From Bacillus paramycoides (GTDB taxonomy: Bacteria; Bacillota; Bacilli; Bacillales; Bacillaceae_G), in contig NZ_MAOI01000025.1 in the NCBI RefSeq assembly GCF_001884235.1, positions 1 through 64,000 of the forward strand: DNA of 64,000 nt. The letters are read 5' to 3'. Under the pieces are notes generated by a model. The model saw only the letters and a program-made list of their open reading frames with translations, had not been told where the DNA came from and did no database searches. A program made the position numbers and the translations under genes. Positions 33,788-41,181 of the stretch are shown here, piece by piece; the stretch's first letter is position 1; each line of letters begins with the position of its first letter.

Positions 33788-33852
33788 ATTATGCAAAAAA
33801 TATGACAAAATTACTATCGAATTAACTTACGTAAACCTTACAATATTGTAAG
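33788..33852 (-). promoter_or_regulatory. Box-A promoter copy 2 (minus strand, 37-residue peptide)
   Basis: Minus strand: CTTACA-N4-TGTAAG-N6-GTAA-N7-CGATAGT (33813-33852), 19 bp, CATAAT (33788-33793). Same spacing as the other copies. Confidence 0.75.
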
Positions 33853-33856
33853 GTTT

Positions 33857-33890
33857 AAAAAAAGGGCCTCATCTTAAGCTAAGATGAAGG
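33857..33890 (-). terminator. Terminator of the short minus-strand transcript at 33.9 kb
   Basis: CTTCATCTTA and TAAGATGAGG pair around AGCT, followed by CCCTTTTTTT on the minus strand. It ends transcription from the divergent box-A copy 3 just before copy 2 begins. Confidence 0.75.
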
Positions 33891-33962
33891 CTATTCAAAG
33901 TTAGTTGGTTTTTCGTTCTTCATTAACATTACAAAACAGAAAGTAAAAAATTAAAACTTTAT
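33857..33962 (-). ncRNA. Possible 105-nt RNA between a box-A promoter and a terminator
   Basis: Promoter copy 3 (-10 at 33969-33974) and the terminator at 33857-33890 define a transcript of about 105 nt. The only ATG frame has ten codons (MKNEKPTNFE) and no ribosome binding site. It is either a small RNA or what remains of a peptide cassette. Inferred from promoter and terminator only. Confidence 0.35.
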
Positions 33963-33968
33963 ATTTAC

Positions 33969-34033
33969 ATTATATTTAGTTTACTAACATCTAACTATCG
34001 AATTACATTACAGGAGGCTTACATGTTTGTAAG
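33969..34033 (-). promoter_or_regulatory. Box-A promoter copy 3 (minus strand)
   Basis: Minus strand: CTTACA-N4-TGTAAG-N6-GTAA-N7-CGATAGT (33994-34033), 19 bp, TATAAT (33969-33974). It is one arm of a perfect palindrome with copy 4. Confidence 0.75.
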
Positions 34034-34082
34034 ATATGTGTAATGTAATTCGATAGTTCTTCTTACGTATATTTCGTAAAAT
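34018..34082 (+). promoter_or_regulatory. Box-A promoter copy 4 (plus strand, divergent from copy 3)
   Basis: CTTACA-N4-TGTAAG-N6-GTAA-N7-CGATAGT (34018-34057), 19 bp, TAAAAT (34077-34082). Copies 3 and 4 share their CTTACA/TGTAAG core; the outer 19-base arms (33993-34011 and 34040-34058) are perfect inverted repeats. Confidence 0.75.
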
Positions 34083-34204
34083 AAAGTTAGAAAGCGAACC
34101 AAATAAGAAGAGCACTCACATAACCAAATTACATTGCTAGTAGCCTACTCTTCTTATATCTTTCACTTATGCTACTTCAGTGTGTCCCCTTCCCCTTTAT
34201 ATAA
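34083..34204 (+). pseudogene. Decayed small-peptide cassette
   Basis: The promoter (copy 4), the AAGTTAGAAAGC start of the leader, and the 3' block TGTGTCCCCTTCCCC (34182-34196) match the intact cassettes, and CTCTTCTTATATCTTTCACT (34147-34166) resembles the end of their second gene. Between them no intact peptide frame or GGAG site remains. It looks like a cassette that lost its first gene and most of its second. Confidence 0.5.
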
Positions 34205-34245
34205 AAAATGCCCTAGTTTATATGAACTAGGGCATTTTTTTATGC
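34205..34245 (+). terminator. Terminator of the decayed cassette
   Basis: AAAAATGCCCTAGTT and AACTAGGGCATTTTT around TATATG, followed by more T. Confidence 0.85.
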
Positions 34246-34308
34246 ACAACAAAATACCCCCACCTAGTATTTTACCTTTCGACAAAAAATAGATGGGGGT
34301 ATATTTTG

Positions 34309-34665
34309 CTATCTCATCACCAAAAGTTTGCTCTTCGCATTTATTGGAATGCTTGCAGTCTCAATCTCTTCAATCGACTCACCATAGCGACCTTTTGCAA
34401 AAACTCTTAACGCCTCGTCTGTCTTTAACATATGTTTCACTGTTTTCTTTATTTTTTGTTCTCTTCCACGTTCATCAAATGCAATAAATTCATATTCATA
34501 CCATTCATCACCAACGTGCTGACCAATCGTATTTACAATTGTATAGTACTCTTTCGTCGTATAAAGCGGATTATATTTATCAATAACTGGTCCAAGTTTC
34601 GTAGGTAATAACAATACCACTATCGCTATCATCGCTATTACAGTAGTAATCATTTTTTTCTTCAT
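34309..34665 (-). CDS. YxeA-family membrane/secreted protein
   Basis: 118 residues, the usual length of YxeA. N-terminal hydrophobic segment (residues 5-21, a signal or anchor), then a small beta-rich domain with YYTIVNTIGQHVGDEWYEYE and KTDEALRVFAKGRYGESIEE. GGAGGAAG lies twelve bases before the ATG. Cellular role is unknown; relatives are small exported proteins of the DUF1093 type. Monocistronic. Confidence 0.8.
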   Translation of the reverse strand: MKKKMITTVIAMIAIVVLLLPTKLGPVIDKYNPLYTTKEYYTIVNTIGQHVGDEWYEYEFIAFDERGREQKIKKTVKHMLKTDEALRVFAKGRYGESIEEIETASIPINAKSKLLVMR

Positions 34666-34769
34666 AATATTGATCTTCCTCCTCTGCAGGATACTTATAC
34701 ATCCATTCTAAAGAGCAGGAAATGAGTCTACCATTCAATCCCCTTACATTCCCCTTACATTTTTGTAAG

Positions 34770-34806
34770 AATAAAAAAAAGATGAACGAATTTTCTCGCT
34801 CATCTT
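34770..34806 (-). terminator. Terminator of the YitT-type gene
   Basis: AAGATGAGCGA and TCGTTCATCTT around GAAAAT, followed by a run of T on the minus strand, directly at the end of the gene. Confidence 0.75.
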
Positions 34807-35643
34807 CTAACTCGCTTTAAAGCCACCGCCAAGTACATCGCGTACATCGTGAATGACAACGAAGGCATCTTCATCGACTCGACTAATAACTTGCTTTAAC
34901 TTAACAAGCTCTTGCTTATTAATAACAACATATAACACTTCTTTATTTTTACCAGTATATCCGCCGCGCCCCTCTAACACAGTAACACCGCGTGTCATGT
35001 TGTTCGTAATGGTCTCGCGAATTAAGTCTGGTTGATTCGAAATAATCGTAACAGCTGTTTTTGTATCCATACCTTCTACAATGAAATCAATCACTTTCGC
35101 TCCGATGAATACAGCAACAAGTGTATACATTGCCTTTTCTTGTCCTATTATAAATACAGAACCAGCAATTACAACGATATCAATAATAAGTACACCTTTC
35201 CCAACGCTCCAACCTAAATATTGGTTTGCTAACCGTGCTAAAATTGCTGATCCTCCTGATGTACCTCCAGCTTTGAACATACATCCTAATCCGATACCTA
35301 CAAATACACCAGCAAATAAAGCCGCTAATAATGTATCACCATTCACTTGATACTGAATGTGCTCTGTAACATATAAAAACAAAGATGTTTCCACAATACC
35401 TATAATTGTGTAAACCATCGTTTTCTTATCAAAAAATTTATAACCTACAGCTAATAAAATTGCATTCAAACCAAAATTTACAATTCCTGGTGACCAATCA
35501 AATAAATAATAAGTAACAACCGTTAGACCGATGATTCCGCCTTCTGATAAACGGTTTGGAATTGCGAAGTAATTAATACCAATTGCAAATAGTAATGAAC
35601 CGATTGTAATTAATGCGATTTCCTTCACACGTTGATTAACCAT
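34807..35643 (-). CDS. YitT-family membrane protein (DUF161 + DUF2179)
   Basis: 278 residues. Five to six hydrophobic segments (to about residue 190) with FAIPNRLSEGGIIGLT near 27 and the Gly-rich AGGTSGGSAILAR near 125, then a soluble C-terminal domain of about 80 residues (DUF2179) with GRGGYTGKNKEVLY. GGGGGAGG precedes the ATG. Several paralogues exist in every Bacillus genome; transport or nucleotide sensing has been proposed but the substrate is not established. Confidence 0.87.
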   Translation of the reverse strand: MVNQRVKEIALITIGSLLFAIGINYFAIPNRLSEGGIIGLTVVTYYLFDWSPGIVNFGLNAILLAVGYKFFDKKTMVYTIIGIVETSLFLYVTEHIQYQVNGDTLLAALFAGVFVGIGLGCMFKAGGTSGGSAILARLANQYLGWSVGKGVLIIDIVVIAGSVFIIGQEKAMYTLVAVFIGAKVIDFIVEGMDTKTAVTIISNQPDLIRETITNNMTRGVTVLEGRGGYTGKNKEVLYVVINKQELVKLKQVISRVDEDAFVVIHDVRDVLGGGFKAS

Positions 35644-35760
35644 AGTTCATACCTCCCCCCATTTGACATTGTATCACTATCTCCTAGAGGTTTAGAAGTG
35701 GTTTTTATTACGCGTTTTTCCCCATAATGACCACGACATTATGTTTAAACAAGGGGGTGA

Positions 35761-36090
35761 TTAATTATTCATATTTACTCTAACTGTACGAACAAATCGC
35801 TCCACGTTCCCCTTCTGAATATACTTAGCTCTAACCATTTCATGATTACAAGTAAATTCGAAACATGGACGGAAATCTATGTCATCTATATGCAAATACG
35901 AATACTCTTCAATTATTGCAGGATAGCACGAAAATTTCCCGTAAAAAAGGAGACGTCTAGTAGTGGCTGCGAAAATCCCATGTCGGTAGGCTAAAGTGAA
36001 ATCATCCTTCTCAAATATCCCTACCACAAAAGCTAAAATCTTTTCGTCATCCTCTACATATTTTTTCATACTCGATAAAAGCTCATTCAT
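35761..36090 (-). CDS. Small PH-domain (YokE-like) protein
   Basis: 109 residues, a soluble bacterial pleckstrin-like domain: FAATTRRLLFYGKF is the typical strand pair, followed by DIDFRPCFEF. No membrane segment. Its promoter carries a LacI-type operator in the -35/-10 spacer, and the LacI-family gene lies immediately upstream on the same strand. Function unknown; I base the family on the short strand pattern. Confidence 0.65.
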   Translation of the reverse strand: MNELLSSMKKYVEDDEKILAFVVGIFEKDDFTLAYRHGIFAATTRRLLFYGKFSCYPAIIEEYSYLHIDDIDFRPCFEFTCNHEMVRAKYIQKGNVERFVRTVRVNMNN

Positions 36091-36170
36091 GCATATTCCT
36101 CCAAATTCTATTCATTGTTTTAAACACTTGAAAAGAATCCATGGATTATTACAGACCGGTTTAACTCTTT

Positions 36171-36199
36171 TATAAAGTATGAAACGCGTTTCCTGTCAA
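36171..36199 (-). promoter_or_regulatory. Promoter with a LacI-type operator in its spacer
   Basis: Minus strand: TTGACA, 17-bp spacer, TTTATA. The spacer contains the perfect palindrome GAAACGCGTTTC (36181-36192), the CG-centred form bound by LacI/GalR regulators. It drives the PH-domain gene and is very probably the target of the adjacent LacI-family protein; CcpA cannot be excluded. Confidence 0.65.
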
Positions 36200-36252
36200 A
36201 GGCATTTCAAAAAAATAATCCGTTATGCGATTATACACATAACGGATTCCAG

Positions 36253-37230
36253 CTAAACGGTTGAGCGTTCCACAAGTTCATACGGAATTTCCACCTTTTC
36301 TTGTTTAGAACTCTCGTCGCTCACTTGCCGATAAAACATTTCAAAAGCTGTTTTACCTATCTCCTTTAAATTTTGATCAATAGTTGTTAATTGTAGCACT
36401 TGTGAGATCGGCTGATTATCAAAGCCAATAATCGCTAAATCTTCAGGAACTTTTATACCTAACTTTTCAACTTCTGTCATGATTCCAATAGCAACTTCAT
36501 CTCCTGCTACTATTAATGCTTCAGGGCGACTCTTCATCTCCTTTAACCTATGAGCCACTCTTACACCATCTTCCAATGTAAAGCATTCTGTAAAAATCCA
36601 TTCTTCAATGACTTCCTCATCTATGGATTGCAATTGCTGTTTATAAACATCAAAACGCTTTTGACTACTCGGCCCTAACTTTCTTCCCGTGCAATAACCA
36701 ATTTTTTTATAACTTTTCTCAATAAGATAATTCATTCCTAATTGAAAAGCTGCCGAATGATTTGTATATACACTTGAGATATTCGGAATATCATTATCTT
36801 CACAGGCAATAATTGTCCCATAAGAAGCATAGGGCTCGATCGTTTCCCAATCATTTGCACGCGAACAAATAATAAGACCATCTAATTGCTTTGTTTTCAA
36901 CATATGTAAACTTTTCATTTCTTCTTTTTTGTTGTAATTCGTTTGGCAAAGAAGCACTCGATAATTGCGAGCCAATGCGACCTCCATCATTCCACCCACC
37001 ATCGCATCAAAACATGGGTGATTAATATAAGGTAAAATCACACCAACAATATTCGTTTTCCCTTTTGATAAATGGACAGCATTTGCATTTTGTGAGTAAT
37101 TCAATTTCTCAACTATTTCTAAAACAACTTTCCTTTTTTCTTCGCTTACATATGGATGATCATTTAACACCCTTGAAACAGTCGTAACTGAAACCCCAGC
37201 CATCTTTGCAATATCTTTAATATTAGCCAT
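36253..37230 (-). CDS. LacI-family transcriptional regulator
   Basis: 325 residues. N-terminal helix-turn-helix and hinge MANIKDIAKMAGVSVTTVSR, then a periplasmic-binding-type effector domain with VGVILPYINHPCFDAMVGGM near 62 and the dimer-end DLAIIGFDNQPIS near 265. It should repress transcription and release on binding a sugar or similar ligand. No sugar gene is next to it; its likely target is the operator in front of the PH-domain gene, 60-70 bases downstream of its stop codon. Confidence 0.9.
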   Translation of the reverse strand: MANIKDIAKMAGVSVTTVSRVLNDHPYVSEEKRKVVLEIVEKLNYSQNANAVHLSKGKTNIVGVILPYINHPCFDAMVGGMMEVALARNYRVLLCQTNYNKKEEMKSLHMLKTKQLDGLIICSRANDWETIEPYASYGTIIACEDNDIPNISSVYTNHSAAFQLGMNYLIEKSYKKIGYCTGRKLGPSSQKRFDVYKQQLQSIDEEVIEEWIFTECFTLEDGVRVAHRLKEMKSRPEALIVAGDEVAIGIMTEVEKLGIKVPEDLAIIGFDNQPISQVLQLTTIDQNLKEIGKTAFEMFYRQVSDESSKQEKVEIPYELVERSTV

Positions 37231-37310
37231 ACACTCACCTCTACTTTTAACTTAATGAATCCCATGAACATATGTCAAATCTTCTAATCATTACACCTCC
37301 ATTCGTTTTT

Positions 37311-37375
37311 CTTACAAAAGTGTAATTTTCCTGTAAGCTAATTCGATAGTGACTCTCCGTAATATTTCATACAAT
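37311..37375 (+). promoter_or_regulatory. Box-A promoter copy 5 (cassette E)
   Basis: CTTACA-N4-TGTAAT-N6-GTAA-N7-CGATAGT (37311-37350), 19 bp, TACAAT (37370-37375). Confidence 0.78.
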
Positions 37376-37421
37376 TAAGTCAGAAACAGGGCAACAACCA
37401 TTTGAAAAGGAGCGGATCTAT

Positions 37422-37523
37422 ATGATGAACAAAATGAAAACGAACAATTTCTTAAATACAATGGGCATGATATTATCCACTCTTATCGATGCAAAATCTG
37501 TTGCTTCTACATTAAACAAGTAA
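37422..37523 (+). CDS. 33-residue peptide, cassette E gene 1
   Basis: Starts MMNKMKTNNFLNTMGMILST and ends LIDAKSVASTLNK, behind AAAAGGAGCGG. No signal peptide; residues 10-33 could form an amphipathic helix. It matches cassette F gene 1 at 29 of 33 residues and shares LIDAK-x-V-x3-LN with the 25-residue peptide at 27576. It is followed after twelve bases by the second gene. Confidence 0.75.
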   Translation: MMNKMKTNNFLNTMGMILSTLIDAKSVASTLNK

Positions 37524-37535
37524 GGAGAATTCACA

Positions 37536-37631
37536 ATGAATAACATGACTTTTAACAAATTAGATTTTTTAGGACTAGCTAGCGGCTCGATTCTTCTTAC
37601 TGCTTTCATTTACGCTGCTACGCTTATATAA
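37536..37631 (+). CDS. 31-residue hydrophobic peptide, cassette E gene 2
   Basis: Starts MNNMTFNKLDFLGLASGSIL and ends in AFIYAATLI, behind AAGGAG that overlaps the first gene's stop. The DFLG-x-ASG-x3-LTA-x-I pattern is the same as in the five-copy array at 11.4-12.1 kb. One short membrane-spanning segment. Always paired with the 33-residue peptide here, which suggests a two-peptide unit. Confidence 0.75.
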   Translation: MNNMTFNKLDFLGLASGSILLTAFIYAATLI

Positions 37632-37667
37632 TTTTGTGTCCCCTTTCCCCTTTATATAAATAGTAAT

Positions 37668-37705
37668 AGAAAAGACGACCGTCTATGCCCGGTCGTCTTT
37701 TCTTA
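37668..37705. terminator. Terminator of cassette E and of plsC
   Basis: AAAAGACGACCG and CGGTCGTCTTTT around TCTATGCC, with T-runs on both sides. A C/T-rich block TGTGTCCCCTTTCCCC precedes it at 37635-37650. Confidence 0.85.
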
Positions 37706-37708
37706 TTT

Positions 37709-38308
37709 TTAATTTGTCTGCAAAATTCCCTTTAGTTCTTCAAACTTTTCATTTAATTGATCTGTCATCATTTTCATAGCTGTTTTTCGATCCACTTGTT
37801 CTCCAGCATCGATTTGAATTGGGTCCCCAAAAACTAATCGCGCTTTTTTTCCTTTTATCAATTCTTTTACACTCGATGGACCAATATAAGCCGCTGGTAC
37901 TAACGGGACGTTAGAACGCATTGCAATCGTAACAGCACCCGCTTTTAATGAAACGTCTTCTGATGACCTCGTCCCACTTGGAAAAATCCCTACTACTTTT
38001 CCTTCTTTTAATAAACGTGAGGGGATTTTTAGTGTACTTGGCCCTGGATTCGCACGATCTACGGGGAATGCATTTACATTTTTAAAAAACCAATTTTTGA
38101 ATTTACCTTCAAACAATTCTTTTTTTGCCATGTAATGAATTTGGGTTGGATACATTCCTGCCGCTAACATTAGAACATCCATAAAACTTGTATGTGTGCA
38201 AGCAACAACGTAAGGGCCACCTTCCGGTAATTTCTCTCTCCCTTGTACTTCTACCTTCCCAGCCATTTTAAATATATATTTCAACGAAAATGTAATTGGT
38301 TTATACAT
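37709..38308 (-). CDS. plsC: 1-acyl-sn-glycerol-3-phosphate acyltransferase
   Basis: 199-residue membrane-associated acyltransferase that makes phosphatidic acid from lysophosphatidic acid. The catalytic H-x4-D is in THTSFMDV near residue 34, and the phosphate-binding block is FPSGTRSSEDV near residue 110. N-terminal amphipathic helix. GAAAGGAACG precedes the ATG. The gene is inserted between two almost identical peptide cassettes on the other strand. Confidence 0.88.
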   Translation of the reverse strand: MYKPITFSLKYIFKMAGKVEVQGREKLPEGGPYVVACTHTSFMDVLMLAAGMYPTQIHYMAKKELFEGKFKNWFFKNVNAFPVDRANPGPSTLKIPSRLLKEGKVVGIFPSGTRSSEDVSLKAGAVTIAMRSNVPLVPAAYIGPSSVKELIKGKKARLVFGDPIQIDAGEQVDRKTAMKMMTDQLNEKFEELKGILQTN

Positions 38309-38420
38309 TTGTTTCGTTCCTTTCTGAATATCCGAAGTATAATCATTTTCTTATAACGATTATAACACTAAGTTTTAGGAGTTGGTAATAAAAATAAGTA
38401 TTTATTGTTAAATTTCAATT

Positions 38421-38485
38421 CTTACAAAAGTGTAATTTTCTTGTAAGCTAATTCGATAGTGACTCCCTTCAATATCTTATACAAT
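38421..38485 (+). promoter_or_regulatory. Box-A promoter copy 6 (cassette F)
   Basis: CTTACA-N4-TGTAAT-N6-GTAA-N7-CGATAGT (38421-38460), 19 bp, TACAAT (38480-38485). The 40-bp box differs from copy 5 at one base. Confidence 0.78.
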
Positions 38486-38530
38486 TAGGTCAGAAAGTAA
38501 CAACAACCATTTGAAAAGGAGCGGATCTAT

Positions 38531-38632
38531 ATGATGAACAAAATGAAAACGAACAATTCCTTAAATACAATGGGCATGGTATTATCCGCTCTTATCGATG
38601 CAAAAACTGTCGCTTCTACATTAAACAAGTAA
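38531..38632 (+). CDS. 33-residue peptide, cassette F gene 1
   Basis: Starts MMNKMKTNNSLNTMGMVLSA and ends LIDAKTVASTLNK. It differs from the cassette E peptide at four positions (residues 10, 17, 20 and 26). AAAAGGAGCGG lies upstream; the leader is nearly the same as in cassette E, so this is a recent duplication. Confidence 0.75.
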   Translation: MMNKMKTNNSLNTMGMVLSALIDAKTVASTLNK

Positions 38633-38644
38633 GGAGAATTTATT

Positions 38645-38740
38645 ATGCAAAACATCACTTTTAACAAATTAGATTTTTTAGGATTAGCTAGCGGCTCGGT
38701 TCTTCTTACTGCTTTTATTTACGCTGCTACGCTTATATAA
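38645..38740 (+). CDS. 31-residue hydrophobic peptide, cassette F gene 2
   Basis: Starts MQNITFNKLDFLGLASGSVL, ends AFIYAATLI; three changes against cassette E gene 2. Same AAGGAG overlap with the first gene's stop and the same twelve-base gap. Confidence 0.75.
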   Translation: MQNITFNKLDFLGLASGSVLLTAFIYAATLI

Positions 38741-38768
38741 ACTTTGTGTCCCCTTTCCCCTTTATATA

Positions 38769-38810
38769 GAAGAAGACGACCGTCTATGCCCGGTCGTCTT
38801 CTTAAATTTT
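38769..38810. terminator. Terminator of cassette F
   Basis: GAAGACGACCG and CGGTCGTCTTC around TCTATGCC, then TTAAATTTTT; the same stem as in cassette E with the outer bases changed. Confidence 0.75.
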
Positions 38811-38942
38811 TCTTTCCTTTAATTCTTTTAGAAGCTGTATCAGTTCAGCTTGTTGCTTTATCTTCTTACGACCATTTCGATTAATTGCTGCAAGCTCGCA
38901 AGCAACTCCAACAGCAAAGAAAAACAATAAACTTTCTAACAT
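38802..38942 (-). CDS. 46-residue membrane peptide downstream of the EamA gene
   Basis: MLESLLFFFAVGVACELAAI then a basic stretch NRNGRKKIKQQ and a charged helix ending KERKI. One membrane segment followed by a short coiled-coil-like tail. GGAGGATTTTAC precedes the ATG. It begins 21 bases after the EamA stop on the same strand, so the two are probably cotranscribed. Function unknown. Confidence 0.6.
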   Translation of the reverse strand: MLESLLFFFAVGVACELAAINRNGRKKIKQQAELIQLLKELKERKI

Positions 38943-38963
38943 GTAAAATCCTCCAATTGCCTA

Positions 38964-39932
38964 TTAAACGGCTTGGCGTAATTGCTCTTCTTGTGAAACT
39001 TGCTTACTTATATTTTCTTCTTTTCTTTGACAAACGTTATTACGAATAAGTGCTGTAATAACAAGTAATGTTCCTACAATATCAAACATTGTTATTTTAT
39101 ATCCTTGCATCATCATAATAACTAACGTAGTAATTGGCACAAAATTAATAAATAAAATCCCATTAATTGATGATAAGATTTTCACACCGTAGTTCCAAGC
39201 AAGTAGCGCTACAATACCTGGTAACGTCATCATAAATAACAAATCATATTTCACAATAGAAATCGTTCCCATAATTGGAACTGATACATATCCAAGTGCC
39301 GTAATGATTATTGTTATAACCCCTGTAACTGCTGTCCCCAATACACAAGTTAATGTTGAGTAACGTAATGTTGACCAATCGCTACACGTTTGACCACCCA
39401 TCGTATAAATAACCCATCCTACAACACCAATAAATATGAATGCTAGTGAAAACATGTTATCTTTCAATGTTAAAAAGAAACTCATGTCACCTTTGGTAAT
39501 AACAAATATAGCCCCTATAAACGCGATAATCATGCTCGTTATCATATACTTTTTCGGTTTTATATGCTTGTATCCCCATAAAATACAAATTGAAATCATC
39601 GGCATAAGTGCTTCCATAATAGAAGCTACCATTACACCTGGCTTTCCCATTAACATTTGTCCTAGAAAAACTAATACATTATATACAGTAAACGCCATTG
39701 TTCCAAAAAAGACGAGTAACTTCCCTCTTCCTTCTAAGCGAAATGCTTTCTTTCCTTCTTTCAGCAGCAATAATACAATCAGTACAATTGCTACCGCCCC
39801 ATAACGAATAGACGAAAAATAAAATGGATCTATGTATTCTAGTGCGTGATCAGCAACAGGAAACATCGCTCCCCATGACATACTCGCAATTAAACATGCT
39901 AAAGCACCTATTATCATTTGATCTTTTCTCAC
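38964..39932 (-). CDS. EamA/DMT-superfamily transporter
   Basis: 322 residues from a GTG with GGGGGATT upstream; the GTG just before it is equally possible, and the open frame extends further. Ten hydrophobic segments in two EamA halves: ASMSWGAMFPVADHALEYIDP near the start and VVGWVIYTMGGQ in the second half. It exports or imports a small metabolite (amino acids in well-studied members). It is divergent from a LysR gene with a palindrome between them, so it is the likely target of that regulator. Confidence 0.83.
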   Translation of the reverse strand: MRKDQMIIGALACLIASMSWGAMFPVADHALEYIDPFYFSSIRYGAVAIVLIVLLLLKEGKKAFRLEGRGKLLVFFGTMAFTVYNVLVFLGQMLMGKPGVMVASIMEALMPMISICILWGYKHIKPKKYMITSMIIAFIGAIFVITKGDMSFFLTLKDNMFSLAFIFIGVVGWVIYTMGGQTCSDWSTLRYSTLTCVLGTAVTGVITIIITALGYVSVPIMGTISIVKYDLLFMMTLPGIVALLAWNYGVKILSSINGILFINFVPITTLVIMMMQGYKITMFDIVGTLLVITALIRNNVCQRKEENISKQVSQEEQLRQAV

Positions 39933-40009
39933 CACAATCCCCCGCTTCTTTCTTTTTGCACAAAGAGAATTGTAAAAGAAAAAATATATCACGTAAAATG
40001 ATTCAAAAT

Positions 40010-40044
40010 GATGTTAACTATCATTTATAATGATAGTTAGCATC
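40010..40044. promoter_or_regulatory. Palindromic operator between the EamA and LysR genes
   Basis: GATGTTAACTATCA and TGATAGTTAGCATC are inverted repeats (one mismatch) separated by seven bases, just upstream of the lysR ribosome binding site. It contains LysR-type T-N11-A dyads and is the likely binding site of the LysR-type protein. Confidence 0.55.
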
Positions 40045-40059
40045 AAGGAGGAGCATAAA

Positions 40060-40926
40060 ATGGAATTACGAGACTTACAAATCTTCCAGAGCGTTGCCGA
40101 TCGCGGTAGTGTAAGCGGCGCAGCAAAAGAATTAAATTACGTACAATCAAATGTAACAGCACGCATTAAACAATTAGAAAATGAGCTGAAAACACCGCTC
40201 TTTTATCGTCATAAACGAGGCATGACTTTAACAGCTGAAGGAAGAAAAATGCTTGTTTATGTTAATAAAATTTTGCAAGATGTCGAAGAACTAAAACAAG
40301 TATTTTTAGATAGTGAAACACCATCTGGTATATTAAAAATCGGTACAGTCGAAACAGTCAGTACATTGCCTACCATCTTATCTTCTTACTATAAAAGCTA
40401 CCCAAATGTCGATTTATCATTACAAGCTGGTCTAACGGAAGAACTTATTAGAGAAGTACTCGATCATCAATTAGATGGCGCTTTTATATCAGGACCAATA
40501 AAACACCCACTAATTGAACAATACGATGTTAGTACCGAGAAATTAATGCTTGTTACACAAAATAAAGCTTTTCATATAGAAGAATTTACTACGACGCCCC
40601 TCCTCGTTTTTAATCAAGGATGTGGATACCGTTCCAAGCTAGAACGATGGCTTAAAGATGAAGGTTTGCTGCCAAAAAGAATTATGGAATTTAACATATT
40701 AGAAACAATATTAAATAGTGTGGCGCTCGGTCTTGGGATTACACTTGTCCCCCAATCTGCGGTGCAGCACCTTTCTACAGCAGGTAAAGTACACTGCCAT
40801 CCAATTCCCGAAAAATACGGCAGTATTTCAACTGTTTTCATACGCCGTAAAGATAGCTACATGACCAATTCGATGCGTAGCTTTTTAAAAACAATTACGG
40901 AGTACCATCATATCAATATGCTTTAA
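40060..40926 (+). CDS. LysR-family transcriptional regulator
   Basis: 288 residues from the ATG with AAGGAGGAG upstream. N-terminal winged helix-turn-helix: [40 protein letters not shown] region; then a substrate-binding domain with [11 protein letters not shown] near 235. Divergently placed from the EamA transporter gene; LysR proteins in this setting usually switch on export of their own ligand. The ligand is unknown. Confidence 0.9.
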   Translation: MELRDLQIFQSVADRGSVSGAAKELNYVQSNVTARIKQLENELKTPLFYRHKRGMTLTAEGRKMLVYVNKILQDVEELKQVFLDSETPSGILKIGTVETVSTLPTILSSYYKSYPNVDLSLQAGLTEELIREVLDHQLDGAFISGPIKHPLIEQYDVSTEKLMLVTQNKAFHIEEFTTTPLLVFNQGCGYRSKLERWLKDEGLLPKRIMEFNILETILNSVALGLGITLVPQSAVQHLSTAGKVHCHPIPEKYGSISTVFIRRKDSYMTNSMRSFLKTITEYHHINML

Positions 40927-40955
40927 AAGACATTCTTACACGAATGTCTTTTTTT
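40926..40955 (+). terminator. Terminator of the lysR gene
   Basis: AAAGACATTC and GAATGTCTTT around TTACAC, followed by TTTTT. It ends one base before box-A copy 7 begins. Confidence 0.8.
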
Positions 40956-41020
40956 CTTACAAAAGTGTAATCCTCTCGTAAGCTAATTCGATAGTTGCAA
41001 CTACCTATATTTCATATAAT
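40956..41020 (+). promoter_or_regulatory. Box-A promoter copy 7 (cassette G)
   Basis: CTTACA-N4-TGTAAT-N6-GTAA-N7-CGATAGT (40956-40995), 19 bp, TATAAT (41015-41020). Confidence 0.78.
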
Positions 41021-41067
41021 TAAGACAGAAAGCAGGGCAACAACAATTCGAAAAGGAGCGGATACAC

Positions 41068-41169
41068 ATGATGAACAAAATGAAATCAAACAATTTTTTT
41101 AACACAATGGGCATGGTGCTATCCGCACTTGTCGATGCAAAGGCTGTTGCAACTACATTAAACAAATAA
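41068..41169 (+). CDS. 33-residue peptide, cassette G gene 1
   Basis: Starts MMNKMKSNNFFNTMGMVLSA and ends LVDAKAVATTLNK; 27 of 33 residues match cassette F gene 1. AAAAGGAGCGG lies upstream. Changes are conservative (T/S, I/V, L/F) and DNA differences include silent ones, so the peptide is under selection. Confidence 0.75.
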   Translation: MMNKMKSNNFFNTMGMVLSALVDAKAVATTLNK

Positions 41170-41181
41170 GGAGAGATTATG

